From assembly GCF_932276165.1 (NCBI RefSeq), contig NC_064000.1, forward strand, positions 8,184,001 through 8,248,000: 64,000 bases of DNA, given 5' to 3'. The position numbers and the translations under genes were made by a program. Below the pieces are notes generated by a model, which saw only the letters and a program-made list of their open reading frames with translations, searched no databases and was not told the origin of the DNA. The DNA is from Plutella xylostella. Its lineage: Eukaryota > Arthropoda > Insecta > Lepidoptera > Plutellidae. Below, one piece after another: positions 1 through 11,325 of this stretch. The first letter of the stretch is position 1, and the number at the start of each line of letters is the position of its first letter.

Positions 1-227
1 AGTGTCGCAAAAGGGCTATACTAAGCCAAAAGGGGATGACTCAAGGGGTCATTCTGAACAACTTTTGTTCTACGAGATTTGCAAATTCGCGAAAAAAAAT
101 ATTCGTTTTCCATGGTAAAAAGTCACATGTCCAACAAAGTTTCTATGAAAAAGGTTTTTTTTTGTTAATTTCCAAAACTCGTAGAGCAAAAGTTCAGAGT
201 GACCCCCTGTCTTACTCCTTTTTACCC
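1..227. repeat. Diverged copy of the 'TACAGGGTGTTGCAAAA' MITE
   Basis: The left end resembles the terminal inverted repeat of the MITEs at 4313-4572 and 4685-4882 (gcaaaagggctatactaagcc). The interior shares the Ccatggtaaaaagtcac and Ccaacaaagtttctatgaaaaa segments with the 4313-4572 copy. The left edge is cut by the window and no clean right TIR is visible, so this is a degraded or truncated copy. Confidence 0.6.
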
Positions 228-382
228 GACTGCCGAAGGAGGAGGGTAATGTTTTTTGATTGTATGTATGTATGTCTGTTTCTTTGTTACCTCCTGTAGC
301 CTAAACGGCTTGATAGATTTTGATGTATGAGGTATTGTTAGAAGCGTATTGATGGCGCGATGGCTATAGGCTATGTGACGTT
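228..382. repeat. Fragment of an interspersed 'accgactgc..aggagg' repeat
   Basis: The stretch starts acccgactgccgaaggaggag and continues through a (tatg)n-like tract. It belongs to the widespread lepidopteran repeat type also seen at 56282-56350 (aaaccgacttcgaaaaaagg). No coding capacity was seen. Confidence 0.45.
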
Positions 383-720
383 CCATTAAAATGTACATAG
401 CGCCCTCTTGAGGACATACGTGATGATCGAAAAAATAATAATTCAACTTTGCCGTGTAAGGTATCAAATGAAAGGACTTGATTTTCACATTACAAAAATA
501 TGCATATTGAAGGTATTTAAATAACAACACCAAAATTATTGAAATAAACAATGATCATGAACTAGTTACCTACCGACGTAAAATTTCATAAAATAAAAAC
601 AACTAAAAAGTTACAAATAAAAAAATACAATTATAAAAAACTAAAAACCTGACTGTACGCTAAAAACATGAAAACGAGTCCCAATGTTAATGGAAAGTAT
701 CGCAGGCGGGGACCAACTTG
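383..720. repeat. Direct duplication, copy 1 (338 bp)
   Basis: This block runs from cattaaaatgtacatagc to gcggggaccaacttg and recurs almost unchanged at 723-1055. The two copies differ by a few substitutions and a small deletion near gttacctaccgacg. The block is AT-rich and has no credible ORF; the short minus-strand frames inside it are repeated because the DNA is repeated. Confidence 0.85.
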
Positions 721-722
721 AA

Positions 723-1055
723 CATTAAAATGTACATAGCACCCTCTTGAGGACATACGTGATGATCGAAAAAATAATAATTCAACTTTGCCGTGTAAGG
801 TATCAAATGAAAGGACTTGATTTTCACATTACAAAAATATGCATATTGAAGGTATTTAAATAACAACACCAAAATTATTGAAATAAAAAATGATCATGAA
901 CTACCTACCGACGTAAAATTTCATAAAATAAAAACAACTAAAAAGTTACAAATAAAAAAATACAATTATAAAAAACTAAAAACCTGACTGTACGCTAAAA
1001 ACATGAAAACGAGTCCCAATGTTAATGGAAAGTATCGCAGGCGGGGACCAACTTG
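723..1055. repeat. Direct duplication, copy 2 (333 bp)
   Basis: This is the second member of the duplication at 383-720, starting two bases after copy 1 ends. The near-identity points to a recent tandem duplication or to tandem insertion of part of one mobile element. Confidence 0.85.
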
Positions 1056-1185
1056 ACCGCCACTCAAGGCCGTTTTCTAAGTAACATTCAGCTAAATGGT
1101 GAACCCTCTGCTGGTATAATTTGTTTATATACCGCTTTTTCAATACCTGTAAGTACATTTTTTGGCAGCATAATATTTTTACTTA

Positions 1186-1340
1186 ATTTTAGGGTTTCGA
1201 ACGTCAAAAGAAAAAAAGCAACCGTTATAGGATCTCTTTGTTGTCCGTCTGTCTGACTGACTGTCTGTCACCGCCCTTTTTCTCAGAAACGGGTAAAGAT
1301 ATCAAGCTTATATTTCGCATAGATGGGGAGTACCCCAAAA
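1186..1340. repeat. Fragment of the 'agggttccgta' interspersed repeat
   Basis: The order of motifs (ttagggtttcgaacgtcaaa, cgttataggatctctttgt, repeated gtctgt, tttctcagaaacgg) follows that of the longer repeat at 7426-7992 in diverged form. It is non-coding. Confidence 0.5.
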
Positions 1341-3413
1341 AAAATATTATGGTACTCCCTGTCCCACACAAGTAAATTGGGGCTTATATTTTTTCCAGTT
1401 ATTTTGATGTGTATCCTTTTTTTTTCTTTGTTGTTTTGTATAAGTATGTGTTTCTTTTCTTTAAATCTGTATTTTTTTGTTGTTGCTGTCTATGTGTCGA
1501 AAAAATGTATCTTTATCTTCAAATCACGCCATCTATCGTTTGTTTTTTTTGTGGCTACTGTCTATAGAAGAAATTCCGTCATTGACAATTTTACGTTACG
1601 AATTTATTTTTATTTATTTTATTTTTATTTTTACATTTTCGTGGAGAATCAACAGCATTTTGTTAATAAATAATTATTACTTATGAACACATAACAACTT
1701 GATGCCATTAACAGAATGAACTTAGTAAACCCAGTAAACCTAACACATCCTAACAAAATCTCTTTCTCTCTCTCTGAAAAACATACTTAATAGCCCAAAC
1801 TCGATGCTTTTAGCTATTAACATCTTTGAAATAAAATTGAGCCACCACCGTGTTATTGCCCTCATCAGATCCTCACGAGACCATACCTCAACCAGCACCA
1901 AGAGACTGTATTTTTGATCCCTAACCTAATGTTCGTGCGTATTGTCATCACTTAGATCCATTCGCTATATTCCTGCTCCTCATCAGACCTTTACGAGACT
2001 GTAATATCACGAGAATATTGCACACTATCTAATTTAATTTAATGTATTGAATATACTGGAAGAATTATGCTTCCTCAATTTCAAATCAAATTATTTTGGT
2101 GTCATAAAAGTTGAAAAAGTGCAATGACAACCAATGTGCAGTGATTTTGTATCTGTACACGATAAGATCGCGAGCTGTCAGTGCTGCCTAAACCGACGTG
2201 ACCCTTCTTTGGAGGCCAGCGGCCAACTGAGTCAAACGTCACTTGTGTTTATGATTTTATAACACAGAAAGCCGCCATAGATATTTGTATGAAGATTTGA
2301 GGGAAAAAAATTGCTCAAGTTTGGGATTAATTTACACAAAATAAGTGTGTGTTTATTAAAAAAACAAGGTATTTAGCGCCTAGTCCAAGCCTTTAACTTT
2401 ATAATATGATAAAAATCATATGAAAATTCTTAATAATTACGACACAGTTGTTACAATACGGGAGTGTGATTGACTGGTTTTTCTTGATATTCTGAAATTA
2501 ATTTACAGTTATCCATAATCATTTACTTAAATTCGAATGATTCAGCACCTAGCTAGACTCTTCAACTACCTGTGTGATTTTTTTCAAGGCTGTAGAGCAT
2601 CATTTACTACATAATTCTATGACAATGCCAACCCTCGATTCCCTATTGCAGACCCTTAATATATATGACATGTGTAAACTAAAACTATGACTGTGATAAA
2701 ATATAACTTATACATATAGCTTTGTTAGCTTAGTTAAGTTAGCTTTTTGTATTAAATAGTTTTCATAAAGACAAAAACACTTAGCAAATATTCAGTTGAG
2801 CTGCATTGGATTAGCAAAAGACTCCTACCATATTTCATGAAAATCTCTTTTCTTCATTTACTTAAATAATATCTTGAAGCACATAAATATAAGAAGTAAT
2901 AAGGCTTAAAATGCAATAAAAGACAGAACAGTTTAAGCTCAAGAACTGACAGGATACTTTGAACTGTGGAAGGACAATTGAGGTGACTAAGTAGTAGGTC
3001 TTTTGAGTCTGAAATAAGTTCAAGTTTTCAAATAGCGCTACAAAACTAAATTTTATTTTAATAAGTTATTTAAGTTATTTTAGTTTGGTTTTTACTTTTT
3101 TACTTACTATTCATTTTCTACCGTATGATTTGTATCTTAAATGCTAACCAAATATACTACTTTCACCCTAATTTTACTGAAAATGTTGACAACAAGCCAC
3201 CTGTTCTCAAATGTTACAGTCTGCCTATTGGTTACTCACGGCACAGGCTTAGCCTAGTGTGAGAACCCCAGCTACCATAGTTTTTTTTAATCTGGTCCAA
3301 ATAATTTATAACTGTTTTATATTCATAATATTTATTAAGATAACCTGTGTAAATTTTTTGGTTAAATAAACATTTTTTCATTTTTCAAACATACAAATAT
3401 ATACAAAATAGCG
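1341..3413. other. Intergenic AT-rich DNA without recognised features
   Basis: I see no long open frame, no tRNA-like boxes and no clear terminal inverted repeats here. Short frames at 1323-1686 are T-rich, low-complexity translations and are not credible genes. Confidence 0.5.
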
Positions 3414-3465
3414 TACAAATTGTGCAGCTCTTTAATGTGTCTATTAAAGAGCTGCACAAATTGTA
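3414..3465. repeat. Perfect 23-bp hairpin
   Basis: The arms at 3414-3436 and 3443-3465 are exact reverse complements (tacaaattgtgcagctcttt and its complement) around a 6-nt loop, gtgtct. It is most likely the core of a small MITE. No promoter or terminator role is claimed. Confidence 0.75.
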
Positions 3466-3592
3466 TCTATTTGACGTAACGTGAAAAATTACTTGCCAAG
3501 CGTGAGTCGAACTCGCGCACATACATAGGTTTCCGTTGAAGATCGTGCGGCTTTAGTCACCCCTGCAAGCGCTTAGTAACATAGACACTATA

Positions 3593-3712
3593 TAAAGTCA
3601 AAGTCAAAGTCAAGTGAGCAAGTCAGTAAAAATATTCATCGCATAAATATAAAATTTTCTGATGAACGCCAATTTTTACAAAGTACTCGCCGTTCGGATA
3701 AGAGGCTCTTTC
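3593..3712 (-). mobile_element. 3' end fragment of a CR1/Jockey-type LINE
   Basis: The sequence contains ataaaattttctgatgaacg and the caatttttacaaagtactcgc segment found in the 3' untranslated region of the long LINE at 15661-18853. It starts with an (aaagtc)n tract, the simple-repeat 3' tail of that family read on the minus strand. It is 5'-truncated and has no coding part. Confidence 0.75.
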
Positions 3713-3866
3713 AATTACACTATTTCAATCAAATCTCACTATTTTCTAAGGTGAAAGGATCGGCCAGTCAGACAGCTTCTAATACATCACTCTATGAGAT
3801 AGCTGATTAAAGGTAAGCAGCCACCGTTTGGAATCGTATGCAACGGACGCATCGCATTATTTGTAT

Positions 3867-3932
3867 AGAAATTCGCATACGCCGTTTTTTCATACATATA
3901 AATGTATGAAAAAACGGCGTATGTGAATTTCT
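3867..3932. repeat. 31-bp near-perfect hairpin (MITE-like core)
   Basis: The arms at 3867-3897 and 3902-3932 pair over 31 bp with one mismatch around a 4-nt loop. The core reads catacgccgttttttcatac. Flanking sequence continues weakly symmetric (cgtatgcaacgg against ccgatacg), as in a short palindromic MITE. Confidence 0.7.
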
Positions 3933-4312
3933 GAGAATCTGTTTGGTCCGATACGTACGATACCGATAGATAGACGCTTACATTTATTTTATACTCTATA
4001 CTTACCTTTGGAAGGTCGTCGGTCAGTTACTAGCTTCTTTATAGGCTCATCAGGTATTAGATAAAATACATAATATTATAGATATATTCCTAAGATCATA
4101 ATCATACAGTATACCATACAGTATACAGGTATACACTGCAGTCTTTTGTGACTGGTATCGCTTCGCTCCACTTCAGTCAGTTCTATTAAATTGTACAATA
4201 GAATGTTATTCAACGTGTATAGAATTCTTTATTGAATTTCGTTTGTAAGGAGGTTTTTTAAACCCTTGACGGAAAATATTTGATATAGAGCCGTGAGTGT
4301 AACTAGCACATC

Positions 4313-4572
4313 TACAGGGTGTTGCAAAATTGGTATACTAAGCCGAAACCTATATGTGCAGCATGGTATATCTAAGCCCGAAACTGAAATCAGAATATGG
4401 AAATTCGCAAAAAAAAACAAACATTTTCCATGGTAAAAAGTCACGTGACCAACAAAGTTTCTATGAAAAATAAATATTTTTTTTCGCGAATTTTGAAATT
4501 CTGATTTCAGTTTCGGGCTTAGATATACCATGCTGGTGTCGGCTTAGTATACCCTTTTTGCAACACCCTGTA
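4313..4572. mobile_element. MITE with TA target duplication (copy 1)
   Basis: The element starts TACAGGGTGTTGCAAAA and ends in the inverted form TTTTTGCAACACCCTGTA; the next bases, tggtatactaagc and gcttagtatacc, also pair. It interrupts a SINE body: the uninterrupted order cacatctagattctagatgtg is seen at 5657-5678, which identifies the duplicated TA. It has no transposase ORF. Confidence 0.85.
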
Positions 4573-4684
4573 GATTCTAGATGTGTAGTGTGTACCTCAA
4601 GTGCATTGGGTCCTTCAAAAATCGTGATATTTTTATGGCTCGCGACATAACGTGAGTAGAAATGCTGGCTCACTTGCGAGATTA
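4573..4684 (+). repeat. SINE-body fragment between two MITEs
   Basis: The sequence attctagatgtgtag and the following cctcaagtgcattgggtcc resemble the SINE segment at 5660-5760. It is separated from its left half (4300-4312) by the MITE at 4313-4572. Confidence 0.55.
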
Positions 4685-4882
4685 TACAGGGTGTTGCAAA
4701 AAGGGTATACTAAGCTGAAACATCATTGTCCATAGAAACTTTGTTGGTCACGTGACTTTTTAGTGTGGAGAATGTTTTTTTTTTTCGCGAATTTTGAAAT
4801 TCTGATTTCAGTTTCGGCCTTAGATATACCATGCTGCACATGTAGGTTTCGGCTTAGTATACCCTTTTTGCAACACCCTGTA
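4685..4882. mobile_element. MITE with TA target duplication (copy 2)
   Basis: It has the same inverted ends as 4313-4572 (tacagggtgttgcaaaaagg, and ccctttttgcaacaccctgta read inward), and the interior includes the tttgttggtcacgtgac segment. It is non-coding and non-autonomous. Confidence 0.85.
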
Positions 4883-4973
4883 GAGTCAACGATATTTCAT
4901 TACGAACTAGTTGGAGTATCAGTGCAGTAAAGAACGTCTCAACAAATTATACCCCACTTGTACCACTGAGCTC

Positions 4974-5329
4974 TTCTATTCTATTCTATTCTATTCTATT
5001 CTATTCTCTGTGGAGGTGTAAGTACCTGCACCTGGCTCTCTCGAATGGAACCTTTGTGCATATCCCCAAGGTCTAAACTGCCTTCCTACGCTTGGACCAT
5101 TTCCCACCACGCTGGTCCACTGCGGGTTGGTGGGTTGATATAATATAATCTAGATGTGTTAAATCTAGATATACAGGTTTCCTCACGATGTTTTCCTTCA
5201 CCGTAAGAGCGATGGTCTACATTGTACTTCAATTCAAAGAACTCATTGGTACATGTCAGCTCCGGGATTCGAACCTGCATCTCTGGCGTGAGAAGCGGGC
5301 GCTTATCCGACTGAGCTACAATCACTGAG
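4974..5329 (-). mobile_element. tRNA-derived SINE, full-length, (AATAG)n tail
   Basis: On the minus strand the head has an A box (tagctcagtcgg) and an exact B box (ggttcgaatcc), as in an RNA polymerase III tRNA promoter. A conserved body follows (gtggaccagcgtggtgggaa, ttggggatatgcacaaagg), then a tail of repeated gaata units. The body recurs at 6661-6855 and 9338-9480. It is not a tRNA gene because no acceptor stem closes around the boxes. Confidence 0.8.
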
Positions 5330-5504
5330 CTCTTATTTTAAATGAGGTCAAATAAAAGATTTGTGACGTTTTTGGAAGTGACACACCATCTTGTTCCTAC
5401 ATTGTTAATCTAAGTCCGCGTCGCTGCTGTACCTATTAAAAACGTAGTATTATTTACTCTTTGGCTGCACTCATAGAACTAAACATAGAAGTAAAATTTC
5501 AGAG

Positions 5505-5765
5505 CACCGCTCTGACTCGGTGGCTGTGGTGGTGGTGGTGGGTTCAAATCCTGGCCTGTACCAATGAATTATTTCAATTGTGTTTTCAATAAAGGAGTTT
5601 AATTACAATAATACCACGTGCTCTTACGGTGATGGAAAACATCGCGAGGAAACCTGCACATCTAGATTCTAGATGTGTATCCTAAGTACATTGTACTTAT
5701 TCCAAACGGCGATATGGTTTGCAACCTATCACGTGAGTACAAATGTGCTACGAAAAGAGGGTGAC
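5505..5765 (+). repeat. Diverged SINE copy
   Basis: A B-box-like gggttcaaatcc is followed by the family's tgtaccaatgaatt, cttacggtgatggaaaaca and gaggaaacctgcacatctag segments. The A-box region is degenerate, so this copy is probably inactive. Confidence 0.6.
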
Positions 5766-5914
5766 TGACTGACTGACTCTGACTACCCCTTCGGGGATAA
5801 CAGTCGTGAGTGCATAATTATGTATCTATGTAAAATGTCAGATAGTGTGATAGGGCAGGTTGGTTCCCGACTCTGCCGTAAGACTTCAGTGGTGGCGCTG
5901 CATCCTTTACGCAA

Positions 5915-6107
5915 TACACTTGTCCAAAATTAATAATGCACATGCAGAACTTCACACCCGAATCATTAAATCGTAAGAGCCTTAATAAAACACTTGCATT
6001 TTGCACCTTGTTCCAAAGAAATAGGAGTCAATATCATGTGTCACATAATCGAAACCAACCGATCTGTCAATGATTTCTATGCGCATTATCAATTTTGGAG
6101 CACTGTA
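5915..6107. mobile_element. Deletion-derivative MITE, same family as 23047-23926
   Basis: The ends are inverted: ccaaaattaataatgcacat on the left and atgcgcattatcaattttgg on the right. The interior shares tcatgtgtcacataatcgaaa with the larger copy. At about 190 bp it is a short internally deleted member. Confidence 0.75.
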
Positions 6108-6287
6108 ATTGGTAATTGGTGCGGGTGACGTCTGACAGATAGGATCATTGAAATTTTACTATCAAATCAGGCTATAATGTTCCTAAATGACAGGTGTCAC
6201 CCGCATATACCTAATTTAAATGAGAATTAACCTTAAATTCTACAATGCAACGGGGGGTAAAGTAGGTACAGAGTAGTTTGTAACGTT

Positions 6288-6404
6288 GTAAGGTTGCCTG
6301 GAAGAGATCGCTTTTAGCGATAAGGCCGCCTATTGCGTTATATTGTAAATTGTTATTTGTGTAAATTGTTTTTAAGTCAATAAAGTAGTATTCTATTCTA
6401 TTCT
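6288..6404 (+). mobile_element. 3' end of a LINE with (ATTCT)n tail
   Basis: The block contains ggttgcctggaagagatcgc, ttagcgataaggccgcctat and a caataaag signal followed by an attct-repeat tail. A second copy lies at 57046-57183. These are 5'-truncated LINE tails without coding sequence; I cannot assign the clade firmly. Confidence 0.65.
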
Positions 6405-6480
6405 AAAAACTGACGTTCATCAGAAAATTTTATATTTAACTATACGATGAATAAAAACATTTGAATTTGACTTGACTTTG
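6405..6480 (+). mobile_element. 3' end fragment of a CR1/Jockey-type LINE
   Basis: The stretch gacgttcatcagaaaatttt, then gatgaataaa and a ttgact-like tail, equals the 3' end of the LINE at 15661-18853 in plus orientation. It directly abuts another LINE tail. Confidence 0.7.
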
Positions 6481-6660
6481 GTAGGTAATCTGAAAGAGGA
6501 GTCCTTCCCCGGCTATGCCACTTTAACAACACCTTGTATAATCAACAACAATCATCGTAAATAGACCGCGGAGGTTATCGAATTACTAAATAACCGTGAA
6601 ATAGAAACTACATTGTACAGTTGCAAATCAAATAAATATTCCTTAAAATGTATGTGAAAC

Positions 6661-6855
6661 CTGCATATCTAGATTAAGCACATCTAGATATGTGAACCCA
6701 CCAACCCGCAGTGGACCAGCGTGGTGGGAAATGGTCCAAGCTTAGGAAGGCAGTTTAGACCTTGGGGATATGCACAAAGGTTCCACTCGAGAGAGCCAGG
6801 TGCAGGTACATACACTCCCCACAGATAATAGAATAGAATAGAATAGAATGTGTCG
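6661..6855 (+). mobile_element. 5'-truncated SINE copy with (ATAGA)n tail
   Basis: It carries the body of the SINE at 4974-5329 in plus orientation (ccaacccgcagtggaccagc, gcacaaaggttccactcgag) and ends in an atagaatagaat tract. The tRNA-like head is missing. Confidence 0.75.
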
Positions 6856-7425
6856 TAGGATTATGTTTTTATAACTCTAGTATTTGAGAAGTTTCTAGAA
6901 ATATTGCGAAAACACGCAGGGAAAAATAAAAGACAATAGTAGGCGCGATTCTATACTAAAAAGTAAAAAAAATACAAATTAATCAGTTTAATTTAAATTG
7001 AACAAACAAAGGCTTAGAGATACTGCCTATCTCTTTCTTACACAACAGCGCACACGTGTGTGGGAGCGAGGCAGACAGACGGTGCATCTTGCGTCATCTT
7101 TTCTTTACTATTATTGTCGTGATATCAGTAACACAAGCACGTGTTTAATTTAAAAATTAACTGCAGGATATTAAACAAATATTTTTATAATGGAGATGTT
7201 TACTATGAATGCTTTGAATTCATTTATGATTATTTATCAGAATGTGTGTTGCAGGTACTGAGTAGGTTACCATAAAATCAAATAAGGGTATATTAGGCTC
7301 AAGCCCGATAATAGCTTAGTTTCTGTGATATGAAAGTCAAGATTCTATTTAGGTACGTAGTCCGTAATTTAGAGAATTGAAAAATACCCGAACGTATTTT
7401 TTCCTTTTTTAACTACACCACTTTT
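6856..7425. other. Intergenic DNA without recognised features
   Basis: No ORF, tRNA boxes or clear terminal repeats are visible in this AT-rich stretch. Confidence 0.45.
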
Positions 7426-7992
7426 TAGGGTTCCGTAGCCAAAATGGCAAAAACGGAACCCTTATAGTTTCGTCATGTCCGTCTGTCCGTCTGTCCGTCT
7501 GTCACAGCCGATTTACTCGGAAACTATAAGTACTACAGTGATGAAATTTGATGGGAATATGTGTTGTATGAACCGCTACAAAAATATGACACTAAATAGT
7601 AAAAAAAAGAATTGGGGGTGGGGCCCCCCATACATGTAACTGAGGGATGAAATTTTTTTTTTCGATGTACATACCCGTGTGGGGTATCAATGGAAAGGTC
7701 TTTTAAAATGATATAAAGTTTTCTAAAAAACATTTTTCTTAAAGTGAACGGTTTTTGAGATATCAGCTCTCAAAGTCGTAAAAAGTATGTCCCCCCCCCT
7801 CTATTTTTATAACTACGGGGTATAAAATTCTAAAAAAATAGAGGTGATGCATGCTAATTAATTCTTTCAACGATTTTTGGTTTGATCAAAGTATCTCTTA
7901 TAGTTTTTGAGATAGGTTGATTTAACTGTAAATTATATTTGCTGCTACGGAACCCTTTGTGCGCGAGCCCGACTCGCACTTGGCCGGTTTTT
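7426..7992. repeat. Interspersed repeat, 'tagggttccgta...ggccggttttt' type
   Basis: The unit starts tagggttccgtagccaaaat, has repeated gtccgtct, and ends gactcgcacttggccggtt. I recognise this order from lepidopteran genomes in general. It encodes no credible protein; the small minus-strand frame at 7533-7733 is repeat translation. Confidence 0.65.
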
Positions 7993-8051
7993 TACTTAAA
8001 TAAAGAGCCACCTCGATGACGTATCTTATGATTTTCTGCCACTGGTTCTAT

Positions 8052-8252
8052 CCTATCTAATATTATAAATGCGAAAGTAACTGTGTCTGTCTGTATGTTA
8101 CTCTTTCACGCCAAAAACTACTGAACGGATTTGAATGAAATTTGGTATACATATTGTCTAGACCCTGAGAAAGAACATAGGCTATTTTTATCCCGGAATT
8201 CCCACGGGAAAACTTTTTAAGGCGAAGCGAACCTCGCGGGAACAGCTCGTAA
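8052..8252 (-). repeat. Lepidopteran 'cccgtgggaattccggg' repeat, reverse copy
   Basis: This is the reverse complement of the family at 11029-11325, 19511-20540 and 57467-57660. It runs from aatattataaatgcgaaagt through aaatttggtatacat to ggcgaagcg and gcgggaacagc. The (ACAG)n part is short here. Confidence 0.75.
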
Positions 8253-8589
8253 TAAAATAATTCATTTCATTTAGTTCAGCGGATTTAACTAGTAACCACA
8301 TCAAGAACATAACATTTCAAAAGAAAATATGATTCTATTTGAATAGCACAGATTTTCCAGCACTTTTCATTAATAAACATACATAATTTATAAATACATT
8401 AGATAGGTACAACCTATTTGTTTTTAAAACTCTTTGGTACTAGAGCTAAGGCGCCGACAAATTATTGATAAAAATAAAACTGACTTTGACAGAGGGTTTT
8501 TCCAGAAATTATTCTAGTTTCCGTTTCAAAGTCAAGTTTGTATTTTGTTCTGAACCCTACAAATACAGTTTAAGTGCCTATATCTAAAA

Positions 8590-8750
8590 TACAGGATGTT
8601 CCTAAAAGAGTATTTGCCACGTGACTTTTTTATTCAGGAGAAGCAAATAATTTTTAAGTGAATTTCCAAAACTCGTAGGACAAAAGTTATTCATAACGAC
8701 TTGAGTCATGCCCTTTCGGCTTAGTATACCTCTTTTGCAACACCTTGTAT
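8590..8750. mobile_element. Diverged MITE of the 4313/4685 family
   Basis: The right end (ggcttagtatacctcttttg, caacaccttgta) matches the family TIR, and the left end acaggatgttcctaaaag is its degraded partner. The interior shares cacgtgact. Confidence 0.65.
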
Positions 8751-8991
8751 AGTAAAACGAAGGCTTCGCGATCATTTCCGGTGGATAGTAAAGAGACCGG
8801 ACACAGCCATTCTCCGGATACCGGAAGCGGAAATATAGTGGGAACGGCGCTTAGTTCAATCAAAGATATATATTTTTTTAAATCAGTCACATTTTTTCTT
8901 TGTGAGGGCGAGGCACCATTAGTGCGTAGTGTCGGTGTTACTACAATATTTAAATGTCGACGTGACCCAACGCGCACTTGGGGCTCCACCC

Positions 8992-9100
8992 TTAGCGGCA
9001 ATTTCTCCATAGTCGGTTAGAGCATGGTTGACTTTTGACACATCTGTTGTGAATTTTATATAGAGATGACTTTTAAATGATTTATAAATCAATCAGTGTA
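8992..9100. repeat. MITE-like repeat, copy 1 of 3
   Basis: It contains catagtcggttagagcat, ggttgacttttgacacatct and gaattttatatagagatgac. Related copies lie at 15284-15412 and 57791-57920. The right half is degraded here. Confidence 0.6.
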
Positions 9101-9337
9101 TTAAATACGAGTGAATTCTCTGAAACTCTGTTTGAATGTAAAAGTCATGAATGAAAAATACAAAAAATCAATCTCTTTTCCACGATCCATTAAACTCATC
9201 TGAACTTCGTAACTTACAAAGTTATAAGTTTAAAGATTTCTTTGCAACTTTTTAAATGCTGGAACAGAGAAGGAATTGCGACGATCAATTATTAATTATT
9301 CTAGACGTTTAAAATTCATATTTTAGGTATTCTAGTC

Positions 9338-9480
9338 ACAGTCTATGCTTAGGCCATTTCCCACTACACTGTTCCACTGCGGGTTGGTGGTTTCACATAA
9401 CTACCTAAATGTAGATTAGATATATGTGAATTGTGCAGGTTTCCTCAAGATCTTTTTCTTCATGTTCACCCTAACCAGAC
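9338..9480 (-). repeat. Diverged SINE copy, reverse
   Basis: The order ccatttcccactacactg, ccactgcgggttggtggt and gtgcaggtttcctcaagat is the body of the SINE at 4974-5329 with many substitutions. No promoter boxes remain. Confidence 0.6.
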
Positions 9481-10484
9481 ATTACAAAGTTGCTAAACTA
9501 TATCCCATTCGACGACTTCGCTGAATGACGTTACAGTCAACGACTTGACGAGTTGTCCTTTAGTCATACTATTGAGTATATAGCGCCATCCAATGAACGC
9601 GTTAGTGATTCAACCAAAAAGGAGATTCAACCAGATGCCTGCGACCACGACTCTTAAAAACCATATTTTCATAAATTGACATTGAAATTGATGAGATTCA
9701 GTGTCATCACTGAATCTACGAGTACGATAAATTTGTTACAAAATCATTAACATAGCTTATATAGCAGACTAGGTAGATAACTTAGATCAAAAGGATTAAT
9801 TTCTTCAGGATAACACTTTTATTTCTTTCAAGTCGCTGGTAATCTTAAAATCCAATTTGTGGTCAAAGTCCGCGATGGAGGCTTCGCAAAGGAAATCCTC
9901 GCAGTTTTATTACGTAGGTTATTAAAAACCGTTTTTTTTATTTAATACAAGAGAGTCGTGGTACTGGGTACTCACTGCTAGACATATCTGACTGCTAGTA
10001 ATATCTGACGAGAACTACTTATAATATACATACTACTTACAATACTATACTACTTATAATATAATATATACATTATATAAGTATGTTTTATTGTTTTTTA
10101 CACGACGTATAGCAAAATCAAAAATACCACTCATAGGTTTTAGAAATCGACTGCATGAATTCATTCGTTGCCAAAAGGACATAGAAAATGCGTATTTTAT
10201 GTTAATTAATTAGTATTTAATTAACAACACCATCCAAAAGATTTAAAAAAATATGATTTCATTATTTTGCTAAGCTTATTTCGACCACTATCTAAAAACG
10301 AGCATTCCAATCCATTTCACAGCGAAGCCAGAAGAAAAATCTATTCGGGTGATTGACCTAAATAATATACAGTCCAGCGATTATAAGATTCGAAACCTCC
10401 GTTTACGTTGCGTATCGTCAACTGTCACTGTCAAAATGTAAGGCAAATTTGTTAGTTCCAAAAGTTACATTCGTTTTTTCCATG
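9481..10484. other. Intergenic DNA without recognised features
   Basis: The stretch contains no long ORF and no obvious mobile-element ends. Confidence 0.45.
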
Positions 10485-10620
10485 TTAGGTGGAATTTCAC
10501 CAAACGCTAAACGTATTTAGTAGCCTGTCATACGTCTGTCAGTTAGTACAAAATGTATTTAAAATTTGATTTAAATACTATTTTATATACGTTTTGCGTT
10601 TGGTAAAAGTGACCCTTAGT
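10485..10620. mobile_element. Short MITE (about 135 bp)
   Basis: The ends pair imperfectly: ttcaccaaacgctaaacgta on the left and tacgttttgcgtttggtaaa on the right. Its size and symmetry fit a non-autonomous TIR element. Confidence 0.65.
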
Positions 10621-10730
10621 GTAGTTTCGAAAATAGTATCGAATCCTGTGATCGCACCTCAGGTTGACCGTAAAAGTGTGGATTTATCGGGGTTAACTCT
10701 TTTGGAAAAACTTTTGAAAATTCATGACAT

Positions 10731-10976
10731 TCACTCACGGGCAAGGCAATGAAACGGTTCCACTGAGAAAAACACAGAATTACTCCTAAACTGAAAAAAA
10801 ACTAGCTAAGTAAATGACGCCTGCAACATTGGAGAACATTTAACAGAGCATCAGGATATTACCAAATAAAAACCGTAATTATGTTGTTCAAATTTTAAAT
10901 TAAATGTTTGAAAAAATTAAGTGCGTTTAGTGTCTGCTTTTTGTGAGTGGCACTTTTTCATTGCCCGCGAGTGTAT
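10731..10976. mobile_element. MITE of the 'cactcacgggcaatgaaa' family, copy 1 of 4
   Basis: The ends are inverted (cactcacgggcaaggcaatg against cattgcccgcgagtgt). The interior has a tgacgcctgcaacattgg segment and an ttaacagagcatcaggatat segment. Related copies lie at 25830-26030, 54388-54627 and 57373-57780. Confidence 0.65.
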
Positions 10977-11028
10977 AACAAGCTAGTGCCGAACAAAGAT
11001 TTCAAAGATAATTTTTAATTTATTTCCG

Positions 11029-11245
11029 ACTAGCTGTTCCCGCGCGCTTCGCTTCGCCTTAAAAAGTTTTCCCATGGGAATTCCGGGATAAAAAGTAGCC
11101 TATGTTCTTTCCCAGGGACTACACCGTATGTATACCAAATTTCATTCAAATCCGTTCAGTAGTTTTGGCGTGAAAGAGTAACAGACAGACAGACAGACAG
11201 ACAGACACAGTTACTTTCGCATTTATAATTTTGGCGTGAAAGAGT

Positions 11246-11281
<36 letters not shown>

Positions 11282-11325
11282 CAGTTACTTTCGCATTTAT
11301 AATATTATATAGTTAGGATTAGGAT
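11029..11325 (+). repeat. Lepidopteran 'cccgtgggaattccggg' repeat with duplicated (ACAG)n
   Basis: It runs from gactagctgttcccgcg through aagttttcccatgggaattc and accaaatttcattcaaatcc to ttactttcgcatttataat. The last segment, including the (acag)n tract, is present twice (about 11169-11229 and 11230-11300), a local tandem duplication of the 3' end. Confidence 0.75.

Noticed and set aside
5250..5329. Possible tRNA gene on the minus strand
   Set aside because: A and B boxes are present but no cloverleaf closes, and the SINE body follows directly; it is a SINE head.
8745..9020. Overlapping frames of 91 and 107 codons on opposite strands
   Set aside because: They cross repeat fragments, lack any recognisable domain and mirror each other, so chance is more likely.
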